The notes beneath the pieces are model-generated. The model saw only the letters and a list, made by a program, of their open reading frames with translations, had not been told where the DNA came from and made no database searches. From Microbacterium sp. XT11 (GTDB lineage Bacteria; Actinomycetota; Actinomycetes; Actinomycetales; Microbacteriaceae), in the NCBI RefSeq assembly GCF_001513675.1, contig NZ_CP013859.1, positions 1,737,081 through 1,801,080 on the forward strand: a stretch of DNA of 64,000 nucleotides. The letters run 5' to 3'. The first letter of the stretch is position 1. Each line of letters starts with the position of its first letter. The position numbers and the translations under genes are program-made. Shown here piece after piece: positions 51,560-59,300 of this stretch.

Positions 51560-52916
51560 GAGAGGCGAACACCTTTCCCGGGTTGAGGATGCCGAGCGGA
51601 TCGAAGACCCGTGTGATCCGGCGCTGCAGCTCCCATTGATCGTCGCCGAGCTCGGCTGCGAGCCAGCGGCTCTTGAGAGTGCCGATGCCGTGCTCGCCGG
51701 TCAGGGTGCCGCCGAGCGCGATGGCCGCCCGGAACAGGGCGTCGGCGGCGGTCCAGACGACCTCAGGCACGTCCGGCCCCTCGAAGACGAAGTTGGGGTG
51801 GAGGTTGCCGTCGCCTGCGTGCGCGACCGTCGGGATGCTCAGACCGAACTCCCGCTCGATGCGAGCGATCTCGTCGAACATCGCCGGCATGGCGCTGCGC
51901 GGCACGGAGACGTCTTCGATGAGCGTCGTGCCGAGCGCGGCCATGGCGGGGTGCATCGATCGCCGTATCGAGAGCAGGCGTTCGCCCTCCTCCCGGTCGC
52001 TGGACGTCTCGACGACGCCACCGTGCGCGCGGAGCACTGCCGCGATGGCGGCGGCGTCGGCGGTGGCGGTCGGCCCATCGGTCTGGATGGTGAGCTGCGC
52101 CGACCCCGCCTGCGGGGCGGGCAGCGCGAGCAGGGACGCGACGGCCGCCAGGCTCGCGGCATCCATCAGCTCCATGATCGACGGCTGCAGCCCCTGGGCC
52201 GTGATCGCCGCGCTCGCCGCCGCGGCAGCGCGGACTCCCGCGAAGGTCGCGACGATGGTGCAGGTCTCACCGTCCGTCAGACGGCGGAGCTTCAGCGTCG
52301 CCCCGACGATGACGCCCAGAGTGCCCTCCGATCCGATCACCAGAGACGTGAGGTCGAGTCCGGTCACGCCCTTGACGCTGCGGTGTCCGAGCCGGAGGAG
52401 CCGTCCGTCGGCGAGGACGAGGTCGACGCCCAGCACGGCGTCGCGGACCACGCCGTACTTGGCGCAGAGCAGCCCGCCGGCGCCCGTGGCGATGTTGCCG
52501 CCCACCGTGGAGATCGCCCGGCTCGCGGGATCCGGCGGCCACCACAGGCCGTGCTCCGCGAGCAGGGCGTTGAGATCGGCGTTCAGGATGCCGGGCTCGA
52601 CGACCGCGAGCAGGTCGGCGGCGTTGATCTCATGCACCGCCGTCATCCGGGCCGTCGAGAGCACGATCTCGCCTTCCCCCGCGTTCGCCGCCCCCGCGAG
52701 ACCCGTCCCGGCGCCGCGCACGACCACCGGTGTGCGTGTCTCGGTCGCGATCCGCATGACGGTCTGCACGTCTTCCACGCCCTGCGCGTGCACGACGGCG
52801 AGCGGACGGCCGCTCGCGGCATGACCGGACTGGTCGGCGCGCGCGGCCTCCAGCGCGCTCTCCGAGATGTCGATGCGGTCGGGGAGTGCGGCCATGAGGC
52901 GGCCGAGGGCGTTCAT
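51552..52916 (-). CDS. FAD-binding oxidase (GlcD/D-lactate dehydrogenase type)
   Basis: 454 residues from ATG 52916. PCMH-type FAD domain with VVVRGAGTGLAGAAN (about 64-79) and ISTVGGNIATGAGGLLCAKYG, then the FAD-linked oxidase C-terminal domain with AHAGDGNLHPNF and GEHGIGTLKS. Family members oxidise glycolate, D-lactate or other 2-hydroxy acids to 2-keto acids. Overlaps the YrdB gene upstream (ATGA) and the Nudix gene downstream. D-lactate from muramic acid is an attractive but unproven substrate. Confidence 0.92.
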   Translation of the reverse strand: MNALGRLMAALPDRIDISESALEAARADQSGHAASGRPLAVVHAQGVEDVQTVMRIATETRTPVVVRGAGTGLAGAANAGEGEIVLSTARMTAVHEINAADLLAVVEPGILNADLNALLAEHGLWWPPDPASRAISTVGGNIATGAGGLLCAKYGVVRDAVLGVDLVLADGRLLRLGHRSVKGVTGLDLTSLVIGSEGTLGVIVGATLKLRRLTDGETCTIVATFAGVRAAAAASAAITAQGLQPSIMELMDAASLAAVASLLALPAPQAGSAQLTIQTDGPTATADAAAIAAVLRAHGGVVETSSDREEGERLLSIRRSMHPAMAALGTTLIEDVSVPRSAMPAMFDEIARIEREFGLSIPTVAHAGDGNLHPNFVFEGPDVPEVVWTAADALFRAAIALGGTLTGEHGIGTLKSRWLAAELGDDQWELQRRITRVFDPLGILNPGKVFASHA

Positions 52917-53284
52917 CCCAGGGCGCGTCGGCCGCTGATGACTCCGGCCCCGACGGCGACCACGGCGAACGCGATGCCGACGACCGGCTGATCCATGAGC
53001 CACCACGCGATGGTCACGCCGACGTAGATGAGCAGTTCGACGGCGGCGCGGAGGAAGGGATGCAGCCGCAGCACCGGCCGTGGGGAGAGGAACAGCGCCC
53101 ACACCAGGAGGACGAGCACGGGCGCCCCGATGCCCAGGATGACGTTCCAGGGGAGCGGCCAGGTGGCGAAACCCCAAAGGGCGAGCGTGGCGACCGCGGC
53201 GACCAGGACGAAGGCCCGCACGATGTCGAGGACGGTGATGTTCGGGCGGTCGACACCGGGCACGGGAGCGGAATCCTGGGGCAT
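52913..53284 (-). CDS. YrdB family membrane protein (DUF2568)
   Basis: 123 residues, four hydrophobic segments: about 22-40, 47-67, 80-98 and 100-116. LFLSPRPVLRLHPFLRAAVE is characteristic of the family. Function unknown. First gene of a tight operon with the FAD oxidase and Nudix genes. The 124 bp between its start and the sigma-fusion stop (53285-53408) hold nothing I can identify. Confidence 0.8.
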   Translation of the reverse strand: MPQDSAPVPGVDRPNITVLDIVRAFVLVAAVATLALWGFATWPLPWNVILGIGAPVLVLLVWALFLSPRPVLRLHPFLRAAVELLIYVGVTIAWWLMDQPVVGIAFAVVAVGAGVISGRRALG

Positions 53285-53408
53285 GCGTCCAGTCTATTCG
53301 GCCCCTCTGCCGGCTCAGCGCGGCGGCTGCCGTGGACTTCCGCCGGTCAGGGACGCCGTCGCGGGCGGGCCTTCGAGCGTGTGCGGGCGCGCGCCGAGGT
53401 GCCGGCGC

Positions 53409-55655
53409 CTACTCGGCCGACGCGGTCTCGGGCGACACGGAGGTCTTGTCGGCGACCGGTACGACGGCTTCGGGTGAAGGCTCGACGGGCACGGTGCTGT
53501 CGATCGCAGGCTCCGACGGCTCTGACGGCGCTGCGTCCACGGTCGCGCCGTCGGCGGGCGCGGAGTCCGCAGTGGCCGTGTCGGCGGGGTCCGCATCCGT
53601 CGCATCGGCGGCGGGCGCTGCGTCAGTCACCGGTGCCGGGGTGACCGCTTCGTCGGTGGCGGGCTGAGCCTGCTCGCCGCTCGCCGTGTCGCCGGGCTCT
53701 GCGGTCTCCGACAGAGCAGCATCCGCGAAACTCGCGAACGAGCAGCCGGAGGGGGCCGCAAGGTCCGAGAGCGAGACCGGTGCGGTCGGCGTTCCGACGA
53801 TCACGGATCCGTCTGCGTCGACTGCGGCGTACTGGAACTGCACGTCGACGTCTTTGAGCAATTGGGCGAGGGTCGGCCGCAGGTCGACCGTGCCGGCACC
53901 GGCGGCGTCGAGCACAGCGCCCGTGGTTCCGGAGGTCGTGCCGTCGAGCAACGCCTGCACCGTGGCACCCGGCACGCCCTGCACCTGAACACGGTAGTGG
54001 GTGACCGGCAACAACCATCCGTCGAGCGTGAGCTCGCAGGTGGTCGTCACGATCTGCGGCATCCCCTCGGGGAGCGCGGTTCCGGGGTCGGTTCCGGGGT
54101 CGGTTCCGGGGTCGGTGCCCGGGTCGGTGCCGGGCTCAGGCTCTTCGGGTTCCGTGCCCGGATCGGTGCCGGGATCGGTGCCGGGATCGGTGCCGGGCTC
54201 AGGTTCTTCGGGTTCCGTGCCGGGGTCGGTGCCGGGCTCAGGCTCTTCCGGCTCGGTGCCCGGCTGAGGCTCTTCGGGTTCGGTGCCCGGCTGCGGCTCT
54301 TCGACCTCGTCGCCGGGTTCGGACTCCTCGTCGACCGGCACCACGGGCGTCGTCTCGACCGGGGTGACAGGAGCCGCCACGCCCGGGGCGGACTCGGGCG
54401 CCAGGGCTTCCTCGATCGGCGCCACGGGCTCGACCGGGGATGGGGCGGGCTCGGGCGCGTCCGGCACCTCGATGACCACGGGCTCCTCGGTGTTCAACGA
54501 CTCGTCCGGCGCGATGTCCGACGCGATCGCGCCGGCGCCGCTCTCGCCCGCGCTCGGAAGCGACGCGACAGGGCTCGCCCCGGCCAGGCTGGGAATGATC
54601 GTTGCTGCTGCCACCACACCGGCGACGACGAGGGCGGCTGAGCCGGCGCCGACGAGGGGTCCGACACCGCTGAGGACGCCCCCGGACGCGCCGGCGCCCG
54701 CGCCCGCTCCGGCACCGGAGGCACCCGTGCCCCCGGCCGAGGTGGCGCCGACCTTGGTCGCCCCGTCCGCGGCGGCGTCGGCACCGGTGGCGACGACTCC
54801 GCCCTGGACGACACCCGATGGCATCGCGGCGAGGGCCACGATCGGCGTGCCGCCGCCCTGGAGGGTGGCGAGGTATCCGGCCGCTCCGGTGACTCCCAGG
54901 ACGAGCGGGAGGAGCACGAGGGCGAGGCGCATCGAGACGTCCTTCGCCTCGGCGGCGACGATCATGCAGCGCGCGCATTCATCGAGGTGCAGTTCGACGC
55001 GCTTGTGGTCGCGCGTGCTGAGGTTGCCGCGCGAGTACGCACCGAGATGCTCGATCGACCACTGGCACTCCGAGCCGGGTGCGGCGCTGCGGAGGTGCGC
55101 CTGGATCCACGCTTCGCGCAGGCCTTCGCGTGCACGGAAGGCCAGCTGCGAGACCGCGCCCGCCTTCATGCCGAGCAGGACCGCCGCTTCCTGCGGCTTC
55201 ATCTGCTCGATCTCGGTGTACCAGAGCACCTCCTGCCAGCGCGACGGCAGGCTGCGGAAGGCCTGAGCGGTCAGGCTGCGGTCGAGGGCCTCGTTCGCGG
55301 CCTGCTCGGTGCTGTCTGGATCGGCCACGGTGTCGAGCTCGTCGATGGCGGACTCGCGACGCGACCGTCCCCACGCTGCAGCCGTGTTGCGGATGCTCGT
55401 GAACAAGTATGCGCGGAAGGACCCGTTGGGACCGCCGCCCTTGAGGATCGCCTGATAGATCCGCGTGTACGACTCCTGCACGAGATCGTCGGGATCGATC
55501 GACGAGGTGATGGACCGCGCCACCGACATCCCCGAAGGGTAGTGCCGCCGCCAGAGTTCACCGAAGGCCGCCGTATCGCCGGCCCGCGTGCGCAGCACCA
55601 GTTCGGCGTCGGCGATCGTGTCGTCGTGCAGGTCTTTCTCGTCGTTCACAATCAT
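53409..55655 (-). CDS. ECF-type sigma factor fused to zinc anti-sigma motif, membrane segments and PGTD-repeat tail
   Basis: 748 residues. Sigma region 2 about 20-95 (DPDDLVQESYTRIYQAI; FRAYLFTSIRNTAA), sigma region 4 about 130-187 (PSRWQEVLWYTEIEQMKPQE; LLGMKAGAVSQLAFRAREGL). A zinc anti-sigma motif H223-x3-C227-x2-C230 follows. Hydrophobic segments at about 242-265 and 336-357, then a long Glu/Pro tail with PGTD/PGTEPEEP repeats (about 451-527), a folded-looking region with Cys540, and an Ala/Asp-rich end. Regulator and sensor appear to be one membrane protein. Target promoters unknown. If both segments span, the repeat tail is cytoplasmic; if only one does, it is outside. Confidence 0.88.
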   Translation of the reverse strand: MIVNDEKDLHDDTIADAELVLRTRAGDTAAFGELWRRHYPSGMSVARSITSSIDPDDLVQESYTRIYQAILKGGGPNGSFRAYLFTSIRNTAAAWGRSRRESAIDELDTVADPDSTEQAANEALDRSLTAQAFRSLPSRWQEVLWYTEIEQMKPQEAAVLLGMKAGAVSQLAFRAREGLREAWIQAHLRSAAPGSECQWSIEHLGAYSRGNLSTRDHKRVELHLDECARCMIVAAEAKDVSMRLALVLLPLVLGVTGAAGYLATLQGGGTPIVALAAMPSGVVQGGVVATGADAAADGATKVGATSAGGTGASGAGAGAGAGASGGVLSGVGPLVGAGSAALVVAGVVAAATIIPSLAGASPVASLPSAGESGAGAIASDIAPDESLNTEEPVVIEVPDAPEPAPSPVEPVAPIEEALAPESAPGVAAPVTPVETTPVVPVDEESEPGDEVEEPQPGTEPEEPQPGTEPEEPEPGTDPGTEPEEPEPGTDPGTDPGTDPGTEPEEPEPGTDPGTDPGTDPGTDPGTALPEGMPQIVTTTCELTLDGWLLPVTHYRVQVQGVPGATVQALLDGTTSGTTGAVLDAAGAGTVDLRPTLAQLLKDVDVQFQYAAVDADGSVIVGTPTAPVSLSDLAAPSGCSFASFADAALSETAEPGDTASGEQAQPATDEAVTPAPVTDAAPAADATDADPADTATADSAPADGATVDAAPSEPSEPAIDSTVPVEPSPEAVVPVADKTSVSPETASAE
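54075..54300. repeat. 12-bp tandem repeats coding for PGTD/PGTE units
   Basis: Units such as GGTTCCGGGGTC and GGTGCCGGGATC recur in runs of two to four, broken by EPEEP-coding segments. Units differ mainly at third codon positions. They lie in frame inside the sigma-fusion gene. Such arrays change length easily by slippage or recombination. Confidence 0.9.
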
Positions 55656-55874
55656 CCATCTGTCGTGAAGAGCGGATGCGTCTTCACTGGAAGAGACACG
55701 CGAAGGTCGGTTTCATCACGCGCGTCTTCCATTCTCTCTCGGATCCGGTGACGGGGCCACCCCTGATCGACATTCCACCTCGTCCGCCCCAGAAGGGAAA
55801 AAGACCTGATCAAAATGATCTTCTGGCGCGGCTGGCCGTCGGGTTCGCATCCTGTTCGCAACTTTTTTGCAGGA

Positions 55875-55925
55875 GTTGCGTAATGAACGACGACTCTTCC
55901 CGTCTCATCCCGCAGAGACAGCCGA
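55875..55925 (-). repeat. 51-bp upstream element, copy A
   Basis: Conserved blocks on the + strand are GTTGCGTAATGA, then 14 variable bases, then CGTCTCATCCCGCAGAGACA ending GCCGA. It matches copy B at 34 of 37 positions outside the 14-base spacer. GTCTC (55902-55906) / GAGAC (55915-55919) form an inner inverted repeat. A hairpin GCAACT/AGTTGC (55858-55879) overlaps its left edge. Read on the - strand, GATGAGACG and TCATTACGC could be -35 and -10 type boxes. Confidence 0.7.
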
Positions 55926-56092
55926 GGCGCCCCGAGGGGGTGGGGCGCCCAAGCGTCCGGTTGCAGGGGTACGGCATCGGCGGGGCGGGGGCGGGCCTCT
56001 GGGGAGGGGTCCGGCCTCCGCTCCATGACGACGGACGAGGCCGCCGGCTGGGGAGCGGTGGTCGAGAAATCTCTCCGGAGAATTTCTCAGAA

Positions 56093-56143
56093 GTCGCGTA
56101 ATGAATCGCGGATGCCGTCGTCTCATCACGTAGAGACAGCCGA
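56093..56143 (-). repeat. 51-bp upstream element, copy B
   Basis: Same layout as copy A, 218 bp away: GTCGCGTAATGA, 14 variable bases, CGTCTCATCACGTAGAGACA, ending GCCGA. Inner repeat GTCTC (56120-56124) / GAGAC (56133-56137). Adjacent hairpin GAGAAAT (56064-56070) / ATTTCTC (56082-56088). Spacing kept while the spacer sequence changed suggests selection on the two blocks. Confidence 0.7.
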
Positions 56144-56339
56144 CATGGCTCCACCGGGGGGCGGAGCCGAGGCACTGGTGCGGGGGCACCGGTCGGGTGG
56201 GCTCGGGAACCTCGGGGGAGGAGCTCCCGGGCCCCCCTGCTCTGAGGGGCACGAGGTCGCCGATCTGGGGAGCGGCGACCTCCCGCCCGCATCGTCGACC
56301 GGAGAGCGCAGCGCTGCGCGTCGTTGCGCGGCGGCATGC

Positions 56340-57518
56340 CTACACCGCAGGCTGGTCTCCCACCCACACGCGCACGACGCGCAGCCTCGCGTCCAGCAGA
56401 ACGGCGTCGCCGGCGTAGCCTGGTAGGAGCCGGCCGAGCCGTCCACCGTATCCGACGGCGTGCGCCGGCGTCTCGGTGAGTGCGCGCGCGGCGGCGGCGA
56501 GCGGTACGCCCGCCTGCACCGCCTTCTGCAGCGCCACGTCCTGCGTGAGTGTCGAGCCGGCGATCGATCCGGTGTCGTCGGCCCTCGCGATGCCGTTCTC
56601 TACGGTGACGCTGACGGCACCGAGGTCGTAGTGGCCGTCGTCGCTGCCTGCCGCGGCCATCGCGTCGGTGATGAGAGCGACGCGACCCGGGGCCGAGTCG
56701 AAGAGGAGCTTGACGATGTGCGGGTGCAGGTGCACGTCGTCGGCGATCGCCTCGAGCACGACGCGGTGGTCGGCGGCCGCAGCGAGCACCGGCCCTGGCG
56801 CACGGTGATGGATGCCAGGCATGGCGTTGAAGGCATGCGTCAAGATCGACGCGCCGGCCTCGAACGCGGCGACCGCCATGGCGGCGTCGGCGTCGGTGTG
56901 CCCGACCGCGGCAGCCGAGCCCGCGTCGACCACAGTGCGGATCGCCTCGAGTCCTCCGGGCAGCTCCGGAGCGAGGGTGACCTGACGCACGGTGCCGCGC
57001 CCGGCTTCGAGCAGACGCTCGACATCGGCGCGGACGGGATGGCGCAGCAGGGAAGGCTCGTGCGCACCGTGGTGGCCGGGATCGAGGAAGGGACCCTCCA
57101 GGTGCGACCCGAGGATGTCGGCATCCGTGCTCATGAGGTCGGCGATCGCGGCGACGCTGCGTGCGAGACCGTCGATGGTGTCGGTGACCAGAGACACGAC
57201 CGCGCGCGTCGTCCCGTGTTCGCGGTGCAGCGCCCGGCCGGTGCGGATCGCGTCCACACCGTCGTCGTAGGCCGCGCCCGCCCCGCCGTGACCGTGGATG
57301 TCGATGAATCCCGGTGTCAGCACAGCGCCTGCGCCGGCGGTGGCGGCCGCGTCGACCACCTCGTCGGCCTGGGCCCATCCGTCACCCGTGCCCCGGGATG
57401 CGACGCGGCCGTCTTCCATCCGCACCCACGCGTCGTCGATCACCTCTCCGCCGTCCACGAGTCGGGCGGAGTGGATGACGAGCGAGCCCGTCGTCGCAGG
57501 ACGCACGCGCACGCTCAT
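56340..57518 (-). CDS. nagA: N-acetylglucosamine-6-phosphate deacetylase
   Basis: 392 residues from ATG 57518, overlapping the GH20 stop (ATGA). Amidohydrolase with H75/H77 (GFIDIHGHGGAG), metal ligand E141 (SHLEGPFL), H207, H228 (THAFNAMPGIHHRAPG) and catalytic D285 (LITDAMAAAG). Removes acetate from GlcNAc-6-P to give GlcN-6-P, the substrate of NagB. Second gene of the GH20-nagA operon. Confidence 0.96.
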   Translation of the reverse strand: MSVRVRPATTGSLVIHSARLVDGGEVIDDAWVRMEDGRVASRGTGDGWAQADEVVDAAATAGAGAVLTPGFIDIHGHGGAGAAYDDGVDAIRTGRALHREHGTTRAVVSLVTDTIDGLARSVAAIADLMSTDADILGSHLEGPFLDPGHHGAHEPSLLRHPVRADVERLLEAGRGTVRQVTLAPELPGGLEAIRTVVDAGSAAAVGHTDADAAMAVAAFEAGASILTHAFNAMPGIHHRAPGPVLAAAADHRVVLEAIADDVHLHPHIVKLLFDSAPGRVALITDAMAAAGSDDGHYDLGAVSVTVENGIARADDTGSIAGSTLTQDVALQKAVQAGVPLAAAARALTETPAHAVGYGGRLGRLLPGYAGDAVLLDARLRVVRVWVGDQPAV

Positions 57519-59098
57519 CGGTCGCTCCATGGGATGTCGGTGGTGGGGTGGAATGTGACGCCCTCTGCCCTCCAGAGCGGGGCGAGCGCACCGAGGCGAG
57601 TTCGGAACGACTCCCAGGTGCGCTGTTCGCCGGCCGCGGGAGACCACGCAACCTCGGCATGGGCGGCGGCACGCGGGAAGACGAGCTGCTCGACGTCACC
57701 GAAGGTGCGTGTCGTCTCGCTCCACAGAGGTGCCTCGATTCCGAGGATCGCGGCGGCGGGGGCCTCGAGGATGCGCGTCGGATCCCACTCGTATGCGGTG
57801 CGTACGTCGATGAGGGCGGCCCAGTCCAGGCCCAGCGGGAAGTCGGATGTGTACTTCATGTCGAGGTAGGCCACGTCGGAAGCCGACATGATCAGCGCGC
57901 CGCCCCGCTCGACGAAGCGCGCGGCCTCGGCGGCGTGCGTGCCGCGCGGGCTGGTGCTGCCCCAGTACTGTCCGATCGTGCCCTCGGCGATGCCGGCAGC
58001 CGACCCCATCTCGTGCCACGCGATCGGCGTCTTGCCCGCCTCGACGACGATGCTCGTGACCCGCTCGGCGAAGATGTCGAAGTCGGCCTGCGGCGTGCTC
58101 AGCGACTCGTCGCCGCCGACGTGGATGTACGGCCCAGGTGTCATCTCGGCGAGTTCGCGGATCACGTCGCGCACGAACTCGTACGTGCGTTCGTCGTGGA
58201 TCCGCACGCTGGAGTGGCCGACGCCCCATCCCGTGTAGCTCTGTCCCGCTACGGGGAGCGGCTGGCCGCGCTTCTCGGCTTCGGCGATCAGCGCATCGCT
58301 GATCACGGGCGCCTCGACCAGCTCGGGGTACGCGACGCCGATCGCGTGCGTGTGTCCCGGAAGGTCGATCTCGGGGATCACGATCATGTGCCGGGAGGCG
58401 GCGTGCTCAACGATCTCGCGATAGTCGTCCTTGGTGTAGAAGCCGCCGGGATCGCCGTCGGCAGCGGTCGCCGCCGCCAGCTCGGTGAGCTTCGGCCAGG
58501 AGTCGATGTGCACGCGCCAGCCCTGGTCGTCGCTGAGGTGCAGGTGCAGGTGGTTGAACTTCAGCGCACTGGCCGCGTCGATGAACCTCTTGACCTCGTC
58601 GACGCCGAAGAAGTGGCGCGCCACATCGAGCATGAGCCCCCGACGTGGGAAGCGCGGGGCATCGGCGACCTCGGCCCGCAGCAGCCCCCAGGTGCCGTCG
58701 TGGTCTTCACGCAGAAGCTGCAGCAGGGTCTGCACGCCGTAGAAGACGCCTGCCTCGTCAGCGCCGGTGACGTGCGCACCGGCCTCGCCGACGGAGAGCG
58801 CATAGCCCTCGGGCCGTGACACCGCGCCGTCGACGCGCAGCACGATGCCGGCGCTCGACGCCGTGGCATCGGACGCCGTGGCATCGGTCGCCGTGGCATC
58901 CGTCTCCGCGGCATCGGTCTCCGCGGCATCCGCCGTCGCGAGCCGGATGCCGGTGCGGCGCTCCACCGCGTCGATCAGCTGTGCGACGACGGCGCCGGGA
59001 CCCGAGACGGCGGTCGCCGCGGTGATCGGCATCCGTCCCTCCCCGGCCGTGGCGGACGCGGGCGCGGGGACGAGCGGAAGGGGATGGGGAAGGACCAT
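57515..59098 (-). CDS. glycoside hydrolase family 20 beta-N-acetylhexosaminidase
   Basis: 527 residues from ATG 59098 (a TTG two codons earlier is unlikely). GH20b-like N-terminal domain with an unusual Ala/Asp/Thr repeat at about 56-82. Catalytic barrel with GLMLDVARHFF, HLHLSDDQGWRVH and the D330/E331 pair in HVGGDESLS; the C-terminal GIEAPLWSET is also typical. No signal peptide, so cytoplasmic. Releases GlcNAc or GalNAc from imported oligosaccharides. Coupled with nagA. Confidence 0.95.
   Translation of the reverse strand: MVLPHPLPLVPAPASATAGEGRMPITAATAVSGPGAVVAQLIDAVERRTGIRLATADAAETDAAETDATATDATASDATASSAGIVLRVDGAVSRPEGYALSVGEAGAHVTGADEAGVFYGVQTLLQLLREDHDGTWGLLRAEVADAPRFPRRGLMLDVARHFFGVDEVKRFIDAASALKFNHLHLHLSDDQGWRVHIDSWPKLTELAAATAADGDPGGFYTKDDYREIVEHAASRHMIVIPEIDLPGHTHAIGVAYPELVEAPVISDALIAEAEKRGQPLPVAGQSYTGWGVGHSSVRIHDERTYEFVRDVIRELAEMTPGPYIHVGGDESLSTPQADFDIFAERVTSIVVEAGKTPIAWHEMGSAAGIAEGTIGQYWGSTSPRGTHAAEAARFVERGGALIMSASDVAYLDMKYTSDFPLGLDWAALIDVRTAYEWDPTRILEAPAAAILGIEAPLWSETTRTFGDVEQLVFPRAAAHAEVAWSPAAGEQRTWESFRTRLGALAPLWRAEGVTFHPTTDIPWSDR
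58851..58935. repeat. 15-bp tandem repeats inside the GH20 gene
   Basis: Units like GACGCCGTGGCATCG and GTCTCCGCGGCATCG repeat five to six times, coding for AAETD, ATATD and ATASD pentapeptides (residues about 56-82). It lies in a loop of the non-catalytic N-terminal domain, so length change may be tolerated. Confidence 0.85.
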
Positions 59099-59104
59099 GA
59101 ACAA

Positions 59105-59132
59105 AACCTATCCTGGGCGAGCAGGGCAGGAA
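59105..59132 (-). promoter_or_regulatory. promoter of the GH20-nagA operon
   Basis: On the - strand, TAGGTT (59110-59105) is a -10 box 6 bases before the ATG, and TTCCTG (59132-59127) lies 16 bp further upstream. The spacing implies a leaderless message. Confidence 0.5.
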
Positions 59133-59172
59133 CAGGGGCTGCCGCATCGTGTTCCGGTTCGACGGCATCCGC

Positions 59173-59178
59173 TATGCT
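59173..59178 (+). promoter_or_regulatory. -10 box of the glyA-folD transcript
   Basis: TATGCT lies so that transcription would begin near 59184, exactly where the riboswitch starts. The -35 is unclear (TGTTCC at 59150-59155 is weak). Confidence 0.55.
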
Positions 59179-59182
59179 CGTA

Positions 59183-59258
59183 CCGTCGCGACTGGCGTCT
59201 GGGTGGACTACCACCGGGGAGCGACTGACCACGGGATTCGACCGCGCGCCTGGGCCGA
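59183..59258 (+). ncRNA. ZTP riboswitch (pfl motif)
   Basis: Conserved class features appear in order: CGCGACTGGCG, a short hairpin GGTGGACTACCACC, the highly conserved GGGGAGCGACT, and the 3' pseudoknot/binding block CCGCGCGCCTGGGC. The class senses ZTP/ZMP, a sign of low 10-formyl-THF, and turns on folate one-carbon genes. glyA and folD downstream are classic targets. No terminator separates it from the glyA ribosome site 28 bp later, so control is probably translational. Confidence 0.92.
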
Positions 59259-59300
59259 TGAAGCACTGTTTCGAATCCGTTGTCAGAAGGAGCACGTCCC

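Larger units (their letters stand above)
55656..56339. other. 684-bp non-coding region upstream of the sigma-fusion gene
   Basis: No frame here has good codon use and a ribosome site. It holds two 51-bp repeats (55875-55925 and 56093-56143), each beside a hairpin (55858-55879 and 56064-56088), and a third partial match TTTCATCACG at 55711-55720. Between them are G/C-rich runs. The layout suggests a complex promoter or a mobile-element remnant. Confidence 0.6.

Noticed and set aside
54075..54300. Regular short repeats considered as a CRISPR array
   Set aside because: Units are 12 bp, in frame, and code for PGTD; there are no unique spacers.
55652..56026. Possible small genes in the region upstream of the sigma-fusion gene
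   Set aside because: No ribosome sites, Pro/Arg-rich products, and the frames cross the repeated elements; better read as regulatory DNA.
59183..59258. Glycine or THF riboswitch before glyA
   Set aside because: Conserved blocks fit the ZTP/pfl class; the tandem glycine aptamer and THF aptamer cores are not seen.
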